This document shows, piece after piece, positions 7,812 through 15,810 of a DNA stretch of 44,516 nt. The position numbers and the translations under genes are program-made. How positions within the stretch are numbered: the stretch's first letter is position 1; each line of letters starts with the position of its first letter. Source of the DNA: Cryobacterium fucosi (GTDB lineage Bacteria > Actinomycetota > Actinomycetes > Actinomycetales > Microbacteriaceae). A model generated the notes under the pieces. That model did no database searches. It was not told where the DNA came from and saw only the letters and a program-made list of their open reading frames with translations. Location: assembly GCF_004403515.1 (NCBI RefSeq), contig NZ_SOHH01000097.1, positions 1 to 44,516 of the forward strand, given 5' to 3'.

Positions 7812-8731
7812 GTCCCTCCACAGCGTCGGTGGTCGTCGTCGGATCGATCAACGTCGACCAGCTGATCACCATCGAACGCCACCCCCTGCCCGGTGAGACC
7901 CTGATCGGGAAGTCGATGGAGTTCCTCCCGGGCGGCAAGGGCGCCAACCAGGCCGTCGCCGCAGCCCAACTGGGTGCCGCCGTAAGCCTGGTCGGCGCCG
8001 TCGGCCGGGACGCGCAGGCCCCGATTGCCACCGCGATCCTCACCCGTTCGGGTGTCGGCCAGTCGGCCGTGCGGGCCGTCGACGGCCCGACCGGCCTCGC
8101 GCTGGTGACCGTGGCCGACGACGGCGAGAACACCATCGTCGTCATCCCCGGCGCCAACGCGCTGATGGGCGCGGATGCCGTCACGGCCAGCGCGGGCGAG
8201 ATCGCCGCGGCCGCGGTGGTCGTGCTTCAGGGCGAGATCCCGGCGGCCGGCATCGACACCGCTGCCCGCCTCGCCACGGGAAGGGTGGTGCTGAACCTGG
8301 CGCCGGTCATCCCCGTCGCCGCCGAGACGATCCGGCGTGCCGATCCCCTCGTCGTGAACGAGCACGAGGCTGCCCTCGTGCTCGCCCAGATCGACCCCGG
8401 TGCGGCCATCCCCACGGCGGACGAGGATCTGGTGGCCCGCCTGCGCGAGTGGGGCGTGGCATCCGTCGTGCTCACCCGCGGCGCGAAAGGGGCGATCTGC
8501 GCCGACTCAGGCGGCACGACCAACCTGCCGTCACCGGTGGTGTCCGCGGTGGACTCCTCGGGGGCAGGCGACGCGTTCGTCGGGGCGTTGAGCGCGAGGC
8601 TGGCGACCGGCGCGTCGCTGCTGGACTCGGCGCGCTTCGCCGTGCGGGTCGGCGCCTTCGCGGTGCAGGGCCGCGGCACCCAGACGTCGTACCCGACCCT
8701 GGCCGATACCCTGCCGGAGGTGCTCGCATGA
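7808..8731 (+). CDS. rbsK: Ribokinase
   Basis: 307 residues of the PfkB sugar kinase family. The N-terminal GSINVDQL and substrate motif GGKGANQAVAAAQLGA (residue about 40) are diagnostic for ribokinase, and GAGDAFVGAL holds the catalytic base Asp255. It phosphorylates ribose to ribose 5-phosphate in the cytosol. The start is a GTG overlapping the rbsB stop by 4 nt (GTGA), indicating translational coupling. The end overlaps rbsD in the same way. The same kinase could take up ribose released by the nucleoside hydrolase encoded about 3 kb downstream. Confidence 0.93.
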   Translation: MSPSTASVVVVGSINVDQLITIERHPLPGETLIGKSMEFLPGGKGANQAVAAAQLGAAVSLVGAVGRDAQAPIATAILTRSGVGQSAVRAVDGPTGLALVTVADDGENTIVVIPGANALMGADAVTASAGEIAAAAVVVLQGEIPAAGIDTAARLATGRVVLNLAPVIPVAAETIRRADPLVVNEHEAALVLAQIDPGAAIPTADEDLVARLREWGVASVVLTRGAKGAICADSGGTTNLPSPVVSAVDSSGAGDAFVGALSARLATGASLLDSARFAVRVGAFAVQGRGTQTSYPTLADTLPEVLA

Positions 8732-9111
8732 AGCGCCGCGGCATCCTGAACGCCGAGCTGTCGGGGGCCATCGCCCGGCTCGGGCACACCGATCTGGTGC
8801 TGCTCGCGGACTGCGGGATGCCCATCCCGCGCGGCGTGCCGGTGGTCGACCTGGCGCTCGTGCACGGCGTGCCGCGGTTCGAGCAGGTGCTCGACGCGCT
8901 GCTCGGCGAGCTGGTCGTGCAGCAGTGCATCGCGGCCGATGAGGCGCACACTGCGCCGGCCGGGGCCTGGCTGGCCGACCGGTTCGACGAGATCGAGTAC
9001 ATCAGCCACGAGGAGTTGAAGGACCTCTCCGCTTCGGCGAAGCTGTTCATCCGCACGGGCGAGGCCACCCCGTTCGCCAACGCGGCGCTGGTCTGCGGCG
9101 TCTCGTTCTGA
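8728..9111 (+). CDS. rbsD: D-ribose pyranase
   Basis: 127 residues, the normal length for RbsD. The conserved His20 in LGHTD and the DCGMPIP stretch are present, as is the C-terminal TGEATPFANAALVCGV. The enzyme interconverts beta-pyranose and furanose forms of ribose so that RbsK can use it. ATGA overlap with rbsK makes it the last gene of the six-gene operon. A large inverted repeat follows about 50 nt after the stop. Confidence 0.93.
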   Translation: MKRRGILNAELSGAIARLGHTDLVLLADCGMPIPRGVPVVDLALVHGVPRFEQVLDALLGELVVQQCIAADEAHTAPAGAWLADRFDEIEYISHEELKDLSASAKLFIRTGEATPFANAALVCGVSF

Positions 9112-9161
9112 CACCCGTCCTGACACTCGCCCCGGGCCCGTTCCGCCACGTGCCCGTTCCG

Positions 9162-9239
9162 CCTCGCGGCGCAGGTTGGGGAAGCCGGCTCAGGTTAGAC
9201 CCTGCGCCCGCTTCCCTAACCTGCGCCGGGACGGCGAGG
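9162..9239. terminator. Inverted repeat after the ribose operon
   Basis: GGCGCAGGTTGGGGAAG (9168-9184) pairs with CTTCCCTAACCTGCGCC (9211-9227) with one mismatch, and outer CCTCGC/GCGAGG (9162-9167 and 9233-9238) extend the stem. It has no U-tract, so it may be a Rho-independent-like terminator or a palindromic repeat element. It separates rbsD from the next gene. Confidence 0.55.
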
Positions 9240-9269
9240 CGGTCCGGAGGGATGAGCGGGATGGCGGAG

Positions 9270-9275
9270 TAGGCT
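9270..9275 (+). promoter_or_regulatory. -10 box of a probable leaderless transcript
   Basis: TAGGCT stands 6 nt before the ATG at 9282. This spacing puts the transcription start at or next to the start codon, and no Shine-Dalgarno is seen. Confidence 0.55.
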
Positions 9276-9281
9276 CACCGG

Positions 9282-9809
9282 ATGACTGAAGCCTTCCGCC
9301 GCCGGCTGCGCGCCCTCCCGGATTTTCCCGACGATCTGCCGGTGTTCGACCCGGCCACCGCGCCGGACGACCCGATGGTGCTGTTCAAGGAGTGGTTCGA
9401 GGATGCCCTCGCCGCGGGGGTCCCCCAGCCGCACGCCTTCAGCCTCGCCACGGTCGGCCCGAAGGGAATGCCGTCCTCCCGGATGCTGATCCTCAAGAAC
9501 CTCGACGCCCGGGGCTGGCAGTTCGCGTCGGCGCGTACCTCCCGCAAGGGGCGGGAACTGGGAGAGAACCCGCGGGCCGCGATGAACTTCTACTGGTCGC
9601 GCCTCGGTCGGCAGGTGCGCGTGCTCGGGCCGGTCTCCGAACTGTCGGCGGAGGCATCCGCCCTCGACTGGGCCGAGCGACCGGCGGCGGACGGCGAGGC
9701 CAACCCGGCCTGGCAGCTCTACACACTGCTCCCGGTCGAAATCGAGTTCTGGCAGGCCAGCCCCGATCGCAATCACGTGCGGCACCGCTACGCCCTTCCC
9801 GCCGACTGA
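9282..9809 (+). CDS. Pyridoxamine 5'-phosphate oxidase-family protein (PdxH-like)
   Basis: 175 residues with the FMN-binding split barrel of PdxH: SSRMLILKNLDARGWQF, then SRKGRELGENPRAAMNFYW and LGRQVRVLG, and the C-terminal IEFWQ...NRxxxR-type stretch (DRNHVRHRY). PdxH makes pyridoxal 5'-phosphate from PNP or PMP with FMN and oxygen. This copy is shorter than typical PdxH (about 200-220), and its C-terminal end differs from the usual LSP ending, so it may be a PdxH paralogue rather than the housekeeping enzyme. Several PLP users lie in the window (MocR, aminotransferase). It stands alone, probably on a leaderless mRNA. Confidence 0.75.
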   Translation: MTEAFRRRLRALPDFPDDLPVFDPATAPDDPMVLFKEWFEDALAAGVPQPHAFSLATVGPKGMPSSRMLILKNLDARGWQFASARTSRKGRELGENPRAAMNFYWSRLGRQVRVLGPVSELSAEASALDWAERPAADGEANPAWQLYTLLPVEIEFWQASPDRNHVRHRYALPAD

Positions 9810-9940
9810 GCGGCGCAGACCCGCAGACCCGCCGATCCGCTGACCTGCCTGCACCGTCGTATCCCGAAGAGCACCTGCCGCTCGCGGCTGGGCGCTGCAG
9901 CGGACGGCCCAATCGACGACGGATGCGCGAGGCGCGAGTC

Positions 9941-10330
9941 CTATAGGTAGCTGCAGATCTCGTCGGGTTCGCATCTGGTGGGGTCTGCCGCGGCGACGTC
10001 CCGATAGAAGCCGGCGACTGTCGTGCGCAGTGCGGTCAGTTCCGTGATCCGCGCGTCCAGTTCGGACAGCCGCCTGGCGAGCAGGTCGCGCACGTGGGTG
10101 CAGGGGGAATCGCCGGAGTCGCGCAGGTGAAGGATGTCCTGGATGTGGGCCAGTGTCAGTCCGGTGGCGCGGGCGCGGCGAATGAAGTCCAGCCGGCTGA
10201 GGGCGTCCTGCCCGTACTCTCGGTACCCGTTGGCGGCGCGCTCTGCCGTCGGCAGCAGGCCGCGGTCCTCGTAGAACCGCAGTGTTTTCGTCGTCATCCC
10301 GGCCGCGTCGGCCGTTTCTCCTATGCGCAT
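9941..10330 (-). CDS. merR: MerR-family metal-responsive regulator, probably mercury
   Basis: 129 residues: N-terminal winged helix (MRIGETADAAGMTTKTLRFYE), dimerisation helix, and C-terminal metal loop. Cys77 (in C-x-H), Cys120 and Cys126 are placed like the three mercury ligands of MerR (Cys82, Cys117, Cys126). The divergent neighbour is a MerA-type reductase and a MerR-type promoter lies between them, which supports a mercury role. Zn- or Cu-type regulators have similar loops, so the metal is inferred. The start at Met 10330 is chosen because it opens the HTH directly. An extension to 10381 would run into the operator. Confidence 0.85.
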   Translation of the reverse strand: MRIGETADAAGMTTKTLRFYEDRGLLPTAERAANGYREYGQDALSRLDFIRRARATGLTLAHIQDILHLRDSGDSPCTHVRDLLARRLSELDARITELTALRTTVAGFYRDVAAADPTRCEPDEICSYL

Positions 10331-10366
10331 GCCGTGCTCCTGCCGTGACCGGATTTGCAGTCCGTC

Positions 10367-10398
10367 TTGACCTTCCAGCATAGGGGAAGGTGCATGCT
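10367..10398. promoter_or_regulatory. MerR-type operator and promoter
   Basis: TTGACC (10367-10372) and CATGCT (10393-10398) flank a 20-bp spacer, longer than normal, as MerR regulators require. ACCTTCC (10370-10376) and GGAAGGT (10385-10391) form a perfect 7-bp dyad within the spacer. It sits between merR and merA and reads toward merA. Confidence 0.75.
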
Positions 10399-10464
10399 TG
10401 GCTCAGCGCACACCGGCTCTGTCCAGCGGCGACGCGATGACCATTGGCGCCACCTGGAGGATTC

Positions 10465-11907
10465 ATGTCTGACGTAACACCGGCCCACTATGACCTGGCG
10501 ATCATCGGTTCCGGTGGCGGTGCGTTCGCCGCTGCAATCCGGGCGACCAAGCTCGGTAGGCGGGTGCTGATGGTCGAGCGTGGCACCATCGGCGGCACCT
10601 GCGTCAATACCGGGTGTATTCCCTCCAAGGCCTTGCTGGCGGCCGCCGAGTCCCGCCACGTTGCCCTGGATTCGAGCCGGTTCCCGGGCATCGTCGCTTC
10701 GGCCCAGCCGGTGGATATGGGAAAGCTCATCGGCGGGAAGCGTGACCTGGTCGACACGATGCGCGCGGGCAAGTATGTGGATTTGATCGCCGACTACGAC
10801 TGGGATCTGCGCCACGGCGACGGTACGTTCACCGGGACGGCGGAGGAGCCTCTGCTGAACATCACCGCGACCGACGGCTCGGTCGAAACAATGCGCGCCG
10901 ACCACTACCTCGTGGCCACCGGCTCCGCACCGTGGGCACCTCCGATCGAGGGGCTGTCGGAGGTGGGCTACCTCACCTCCACGACCGCAATGGAATTGGA
11001 GGAGGTTCCCAAGTCGCTTCTGGTCCTGGGCGGCGGCTACGTAGCCCTGGAACAGGCACAACTCTTCGCCCGGCTCGGCTCCCAGGTGACCGTGCTGGTG
11101 CGTTCCCGGCTGGCATCGCAGGAAGAACCCGAGGCCGCTCGGGCCCTGATGGGGGTCTTCGCTGACGAAGGCATCCGGGTCATCCGCCGGGCCACCGTGT
11201 CTGCGGTGCACCGCGACGAGAGAACCGGCGACGTGATCGCCGAGGTGACCAGCGCCGGCGGGAAGGAAAACGTCCGGGCCGGAAAACTGCTCGTGGCCAC
11301 CGGGCGCCGCCCGGTCACCGCGGGCCTGAATCTCGGCGCGGTCGGCGTGACGGTCGGTGACCTGGGCCAGATCGAGGTCTCCGACATGCTGACCAGCACC
11401 AACCCGCGGATCTGGGCCGCCGGGGACGTGACCGGACACCGCGAGTTCGTGTACGTGGCAGCTTCCCATGGCGCCCTGGTCGTGCAGAACGCGTTCACCA
11501 ATGCCGGGCGCACTGTGGGCTACCGCCACCTTCCCCGCGTCACCTTCACCAGCCCGGCCCTAGCCGCGGTGGGCATGACGGACAAGGAAGCAAACGCCGC
11601 CGGAATCTCCTGTGAATGCCGGGTGCTGCCCCTGGAATACGTGCCCCGGGCACTGGTCAACCGGGACACCCGCGGCTTCATCAAGATCGTCGCGGACTCC
11701 CAAACCGGACTGATAGTCGGCATCACCGCCGTCGCGAAAGACGCCGGCGAGATCGCCGCGGCCGGCGTATACATCCTGGAGGCCGGGATGACCGTCGACC
11801 AAGTCGCCACAATGTGGAGCCCCTACCTGACCATGGCCGAAGGCATCAAAATCGCCTGCCAGTCCTACGGCACTGACGTCTCCAAACTCTCCTGCTGCGC
11901 GATCTGA
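10465..11907 (+). CDS. merA: Mercuric reductase, without HMA domain
   Basis: 480 residues of the pyridine nucleotide-disulfide oxidoreductase family. It shows an N-terminal FAD-binding GSGGGAFAAAI, the redox disulfide in GTCVNTGCIPSK, an NAD(P)H-binding LVLGGGYVALEQA near residue 195, the second FAD motif IWAAGDVTG, and the dimerisation domain (TFTSPALAAVGMTD). The C-terminal pair Cys-Cys (SCCAI at the end) is the hallmark that separates MerA from lipoamide dehydrogenase. It reduces Hg(II) to Hg(0) with NADPH in the cytosol. The N-terminal HMA domain found in many MerA proteins is absent. GGAGG lies 4 nt before the ATG. No merT, merP or merB is nearby. Confidence 0.9.
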   Translation: MSDVTPAHYDLAIIGSGGGAFAAAIRATKLGRRVLMVERGTIGGTCVNTGCIPSKALLAAAESRHVALDSSRFPGIVASAQPVDMGKLIGGKRDLVDTMRAGKYVDLIADYDWDLRHGDGTFTGTAEEPLLNITATDGSVETMRADHYLVATGSAPWAPPIEGLSEVGYLTSTTAMELEEVPKSLLVLGGGYVALEQAQLFARLGSQVTVLVRSRLASQEEPEAARALMGVFADEGIRVIRRATVSAVHRDERTGDVIAEVTSAGGKENVRAGKLLVATGRRPVTAGLNLGAVGVTVGDLGQIEVSDMLTSTNPRIWAAGDVTGHREFVYVAASHGALVVQNAFTNAGRTVGYRHLPRVTFTSPALAAVGMTDKEANAAGISCECRVLPLEYVPRALVNRDTRGFIKIVADSQTGLIVGITAVAKDAGEIAAAGVYILEAGMTVDQVATMWSPYLTMAEGIKIACQSYGTDVSKLSCCAI

Positions 11908-12009
11908 CGCTCCGGCCCGGACGCGGTCAACGCCAACCGTGCCGTTGCGCGGCAGAAAACCCGGCTGCAGGACCGCTGGGAATCATGCAGGAGGTCCGGC
12001 CGACCTCGG

Positions 12010-13143
12010 TCAGGCGGCCACCGATTCGGACCGGCCGCCGGCGAAGGCAGGCTCGTGCGCGACCGGAGCCGCGGATCGTGCCGGCGTGAGGGCGAGGATG
12101 CGCTCGAGCAGGCGCGGCGCGGCATCCCGGCGCAGGGACAGCAGCACGCGCGCCTCGTGCGGGTTCTGCCCGTTGCGCACGTCGGCGCTGACCGCGCCCT
12201 CCACCTTGGCGAAGTAGGTCTGGCCCCGGCGCGGGCCGGTGCTCACGTCCACGCCGATGCGGAGGGTGGGCATCCGCTCCGGCTCGAGGTCGCCGGTGGC
12301 GAACGCCGCGGCCAGGCAGTCCTGCGGGGTCATCCGCCGGGTGCTGAAATGCTTCTCGTAGTAGGTGAAGCAGGTGCCGAGCATGTGGGCCAGCGCCTGT
12401 TGGGTCAGCCCGTCGGCGGCGGCCAGGGCGCGCCGGTGGGTCTCGTCGAACGAGTGCGCCATGGTCACGTCGAGCGGAACCAGGGTCACCGGCCAGCTGG
12501 CCGCGAACACGTCCGCGGCCGCCTCGGGGTTGGTGGCGATGTTGGTCTCGGCGAACTTGCCGGCGTTGCCCGGCACGAAGACGGCGCCGCCCATGACCGT
12601 CACGCGGCGCACCAGCCGCGGCAGCTCGGGGTCGAGGTAGAGCGCCTCCGCGAGGTTCGTCAGCGGGCCGGTGGCGATGATCTCGAGCTCGCCCGGGTGC
12701 TCGTGCGCGAGCCGGATCAGGAGCTCCGTGGCGCTCTCGTCCACGGGGTGCCGCCGCGAGCGGGGGAGCAGCACGTCGCCGATGCCGTTCTTACCGTGCC
12801 CGTTCCGGCCGTGCTCGATCTTGTTGTGCCCTGGGGTCCCCGGCCGCGTCGCATCGACGGGGTCGTAGCCGCCGACGGCGACGGGGATGTCGTCGCGGTC
12901 GGCCGTGGCCAGCAGGTTCAGGGTGTTGGCGGCGGCGACGGCCGCAGTGACGGACCCGGCCACGGTGCCGATACCGGCCAGGCGGATGCCGGGCGTCGCG
13001 AGCAGAAAGGCGAGCGCCAGCGCGTCGCCGACTCCCGTGTCGCAATCGAGGTAGATCGGGGTGATCGGCGTCTTCGGGGTGAGGTGGGAGTTCATCGGTG
13101 AACCATCCAGTTCTGGGGTCGGGTCTGGGGTCGAGGGGGTCAT
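12010..13143 (-). CDS. Nucleoside hydrolase (IUNH family)
   Basis: 377 residues from an ATG that overlaps the MFS stop (ATGA). An inner start at 13095 would give 361. Residues near 32 read YLDCDTGVGDALALAFLLA, the calcium- and ribose-binding loop. IATGPLTNLAEAL, TVMGGAVFVPGNAGKFAETNI and VPLDVTM follow the family pattern. It should hydrolyse a ribonucleoside to base and ribose. Two usual active-site positions differ: the loop has GD instead of DD, and QD replaces HD near residue 300 (TPQDCLAAAFATGD). Substrate range or activity may therefore be altered. A low-complexity His/Gly/Asn/Lys insert lies near residues 105-125. Coupling to a transporter suggests uptake followed by cleavage. Confidence 0.82.
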   Translation of the reverse strand: MTPSTPDPTPELDGSPMNSHLTPKTPITPIYLDCDTGVGDALALAFLLATPGIRLAGIGTVAGSVTAAVAAANTLNLLATADRDDIPVAVGGYDPVDATRPGTPGHNKIEHGRNGHGKNGIGDVLLPRSRRHPVDESATELLIRLAHEHPGELEIIATGPLTNLAEALYLDPELPRLVRRVTVMGGAVFVPGNAGKFAETNIATNPEAAADVFAASWPVTLVPLDVTMAHSFDETHRRALAAADGLTQQALAHMLGTCFTYYEKHFSTRRMTPQDCLAAAFATGDLEPERMPTLRIGVDVSTGPRRGQTYFAKVEGAVSADVRNGQNPHEARVLLSLRRDAAPRLLERILALTPARSAAPVAHEPAFAGGRSESVAA

Positions 13144-14546
13144 GCGCCGGTCTTTACGGCGGCGCGCAGGATCAGGGAGGCGAGGAAGGACCCCGCGGTC
13201 AGCAGCACGGAGATCCAGAGCGCGCTCTGGTAGCCGGCGGCGGATGCCGTCGCCACAAGTGGTGCCACGAGGGCGATGCCGGTGCCGATCCCGATCCCGA
13301 AGCAGGCGCCGTTGAGACCGGGCAGGGCGCCGCGGGCATCCGCCGGTGAATTGACGACGGACACGCCGTTGACCGCACTCTGGAACAGGCCGAGGTAGCA
13401 GATCCCCATCACGATGAGCAGGCCGAAGACGGCCCAGCGGTCGAGGGCGAACACGGCGAGGGCGAGGGCGACCAGCGCGATCAGGCCGCTGCTCAGCCGG
13501 AGAGAGGTGATCCAGCCGATCCGCACGGCCACCCAGCCGGAGAAGATCGCCGCGGTGACACCGAACAGCGCCGTGGGGGAGAGGTAGAGCAGCGCGGACA
13601 TCGACGCGTTCAGGCCGTAGCCGACCTGCTGGTCCTGGCTGAGCATGATGACCGTGAAGTTGAGCGCCGAGTATGCTCCCGCCATGGTCAGGACGGTGCT
13701 GACCAGGAGCGGCCACACCTGCCGGGAACGCAGGGCGCGGATCGGGATCAACGGGCGGGCGATGCGGTTCTCGACCATGACGAAGGCGACGGCGGTGACG
13801 AGGGTTCCGACGAGGTACGCGATCGTCAGCGGGTCGGACCAGCCGGCGGAGGAGGCCTGCGAGATCAGGCTGGTGACCGAGACCAGGAACAGGGAGAGGA
13901 TGCCGGCGCCCCACCAGTCCATCGACCCGGCCTGGTTCCCCGGCTCGTCCTGCGGCACGAACAGTGCGACGCAGATGATCGCGATCAGCCCGAGGGCGAG
14001 GGTGATCACGAACAGGAACCGCCAGCCGATGGTGTCGGTCACCAGGCCGCCGAGGAGTCCGTCGACCCCGAACAGGCCGCCGTTGACCGAGGTGATGATG
14101 CCGACCGCGATCCCGAACAGGCGGGAGTTCAGGCGCTCGGAGAGCAGGAGGAAGGAGATCGTGAAGGTGGCGCTGGCCGCACCCTGCAGCACCCGGCCGA
14201 CGAGCAGCATCGGGAGGCTGGGGGCGAGCACGCAGACGACGGTGCCGACGAGGAGCATCGTGAGCACGATGACGAGGCTCCGCTTGCGGCCGATGAAGTC
14301 ACTCCAGCGGGAGAACACCATGCCGAACACGGCACCGGCGAGGAAGAAGGTCGACTGCACCCGGGCGACGTCCCGCATGCTCTCGCCCAGCTGCACGCCG
14401 ATCGCCGGAAGCGCCGCGGAGAGGAGGGTGGCGTTCAGCTGGAAGGTGAGGATGGCCAGCACCAGCGTGCCGATCAGCACCGCGGCGGAACGGGGAGCCC
14501 GGTCCCGGACGGGTGCCGGGATCGCTTCGGGGGAAAGCACGAGCAT
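13140..14546 (-). CDS. MFS transporter, probably nucleoside-related
   Basis: 468 residues with 12-14 hydrophobic segments. The family loop between helices 2 and 3 reads FSRWSDFIGRKRSL and the next helices carry GRVLQGAASA, as in DHA1/DHA2-type major facilitator proteins. The start at 14546 is preceded by AAGGAG with 6-nt spacing. The gene overlaps the nucleoside hydrolase by 4 nt and is divergent from a GntR regulator, so the two are one transcription unit. Import of a nucleoside or related glycoside is inferred from this linkage. By sequence alone it could also be a drug-efflux-type carrier. Confidence 0.8.
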   Translation of the reverse strand: MLVLSPEAIPAPVRDRAPRSAAVLIGTLVLAILTFQLNATLLSAALPAIGVQLGESMRDVARVQSTFFLAGAVFGMVFSRWSDFIGRKRSLVIVLTMLLVGTVVCVLAPSLPMLLVGRVLQGAASATFTISFLLLSERLNSRLFGIAVGIITSVNGGLFGVDGLLGGLVTDTIGWRFLFVITLALGLIAIICVALFVPQDEPGNQAGSMDWWGAGILSLFLVSVTSLISQASSAGWSDPLTIAYLVGTLVTAVAFVMVENRIARPLIPIRALRSRQVWPLLVSTVLTMAGAYSALNFTVIMLSQDQQVGYGLNASMSALLYLSPTALFGVTAAIFSGWVAVRIGWITSLRLSSGLIALVALALAVFALDRWAVFGLLIVMGICYLGLFQSAVNGVSVVNSPADARGALPGLNGACFGIGIGTGIALVAPLVATASAAGYQSALWISVLLTAGSFLASLILRAAVKTGA

Positions 14547-14589
14547 GAACGAACTCCTTCGTTGGAGCAAAGGTCGATACGCTCAGTGT

Positions 14590-14608
14590 ACATGCATGTT
14601 ATACATGT
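14590..14608. promoter_or_regulatory. Candidate GntR operator
   Basis: The divergent region holds ACATGCATGT (14590-14599), a perfect palindrome, overlapping CATGTTATACATG (14595-14607), a 5-bp dyad around TAT. The AT-rich ATGT/ACAT pattern suits HutC-type GntR proteins. A TATACT box (14626-14631) precedes the gntR start. Confidence 0.5.
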
Positions 14609-14653
14609 GCGATAGATCTGCACGGTATACTCGGTCGCAACCGGGGGAGACGA

Positions 14654-15442
14654 ATGGATCGACGCACCGAGGCGGCCCTGACGGGGCCGCTCGAGAGCAC
14701 CGGCGGGATTCCGCTTCGCGTGGCCGTGTATTCACGGATCACCGAGGCCATCCGCGACGGTTCGCTGCCGATCGCGTCACTCCTGCCCTCGGAGACCGAA
14801 CTCGGCACCGCGATGGGCGTCAGCCGCACGGTCGTGCGCGAGGCGCTGATGCTCCTCGAGGAGGACCGCTTCGTGCGAAGCCGCCGCGGCATCGGCCGGT
14901 TCGTCGCCGATCGGCTGCCTCACCTCGGGCTGCAGAAGATCCGCCCGATCGAGGAACTGCTCGGCGAGACGGGCCAGCCGGTGCAGGTGCGGCGCACCCA
15001 GAACGCACTGCAGCCCTCGTCGCCGGCTTTCACCGCCGACGCGATCGGGATTCTTCCCGGTGAACCGTCCTGGTTCATCGAGAGTGTCATCTCCCGCGAC
15101 GGCGCGCCGATCGCCCTGCTGCAGGAACACGTGCCGGCCGAGAGCCTCGACCGGCTCGGGCCGACCGCCGTCGCGGCCGTGTCCGACGACCAGCCGGATG
15201 CCCGCAGCGTGCTCTCGGCCCTCATCGCGATGCTCGGGCCGACCTTCGGGCCCGGCGAAACCGACATCACGATCGGCGTGCCGGGTGCGACACGGGGCAA
15301 GCTGCTCGGGCTGCCCGCCGGCAGCCCCGTGCTCATCCTCACCCAGACCCTCGAACGCGAGGGGCACCCGTTCTACCTCTCCAAGGCCCTGATCAACACC
15401 GCCACCGTGCGGCTGACGATCAGCCACTCCGCGCAGTCCTGA
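14654..15442 (+). CDS. GntR-family (HutC type) transcriptional regulator
   Basis: 262 residues. The winged-helix domain spans about residues 20-85 (VAVYSRITEAIRDGSL, LPSETELGTAMGVSRTVVREAL, RRGIGRFVA). The rest is a UTRA effector domain (FIESVISRDGAPIALLQEHVP, ending FYLSKALINTATVRLTI). It is transcribed away from the MFS/nucleoside hydrolase pair and shares a short intergenic region with a palindrome, so it probably controls them and itself. The effector is not known; a nucleoside or its breakdown product is a reasonable guess. Confidence 0.85.
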   Translation: MDRRTEAALTGPLESTGGIPLRVAVYSRITEAIRDGSLPIASLLPSETELGTAMGVSRTVVREALMLLEEDRFVRSRRGIGRFVADRLPHLGLQKIRPIEELLGETGQPVQVRRTQNALQPSSPAFTADAIGILPGEPSWFIESVISRDGAPIALLQEHVPAESLDRLGPTAVAAVSDDQPDARSVLSALIAMLGPTFGPGETDITIGVPGATRGKLLGLPAGSPVLILTQTLEREGHPFYLSKALINTATVRLTISHSAQS

Positions 15443-15451
15443 TCAGGGCGG

Positions 15452-15543
15452 GGTCTCGACAGGCTCGACCACCGGTGATTGAGCTTGTCAGGCTGGCGGG
15501 GTCTCGACAGGCTCGACCACCGGGGATTGAGCCTGTCGAAATC
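15452..15543. repeat. TCTCGACAGGCTCGACCACC-type dyad repeat, block 1
   Basis: Two copies of GGTCTCGACAGGCTCGACCA, each followed by the partly complementary GATTGAGCTTGTC or GATTGAGCCTGTCGAAATC, form nested imperfect hairpins. The block ends exactly where a fragment of an HPr gene begins. The same element occurs at 17638, 31840 and 39889. Confidence 0.85.
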
Positions 15544-15742
15544 AGGCCTGCCGATCGAGGTCACCATCGGCCTCGCGAGCGCCCCGGCCGAGGACGCGAT
15601 GGATGCCTCGAGCATCCTGAGCCTGATGAGCCTCGGCGCCGCCAACGGCGACGTCGTCGTGCTCCGCGCCGAGGGCGCCGAGGCCGACGAGGCCCTCGAG
15701 GCCCTTGTCAAGATTCTCGAAACGGACCTCGACGCCACGTAG
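15544..15742 (+). pseudogene. HPr-like phosphocarrier remnant lacking its N-terminus
   Basis: From GLPIEV (about 15548) to the TAG at 15742 the frame encodes about 64 residues matching the C-terminal two-thirds of HPr: ASSILSLMSLGAANGD, VVVLRAEG and ADEALEALVKILETDL. The family's N-terminal 25-30 residues, including the phosphorylated His15 in G-L-H-A-R, are missing and replaced by the repeat block. The repeat stays in frame, so a peptide starting at 15479 could be made, but it would have no phosphorylation site. I read it as a gene truncated by recombination at the repeat. A role as a decoy domain cannot be excluded. Confidence 0.75.
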
Positions 15743-15810
15743 CTGCCGCTCCCACAGCGGAGATCGCTGGGTCCTCGTCAATGGCCGATCGATGGCGCGG
15801 GTGTGGTGGG

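Noticed and set aside
15479-15543. Repeat-derived leader as a genuine N-terminus of the HPr-like fragment
   Set aside because: The sequence is the dyad repeat found at three other places and does not match HPr.
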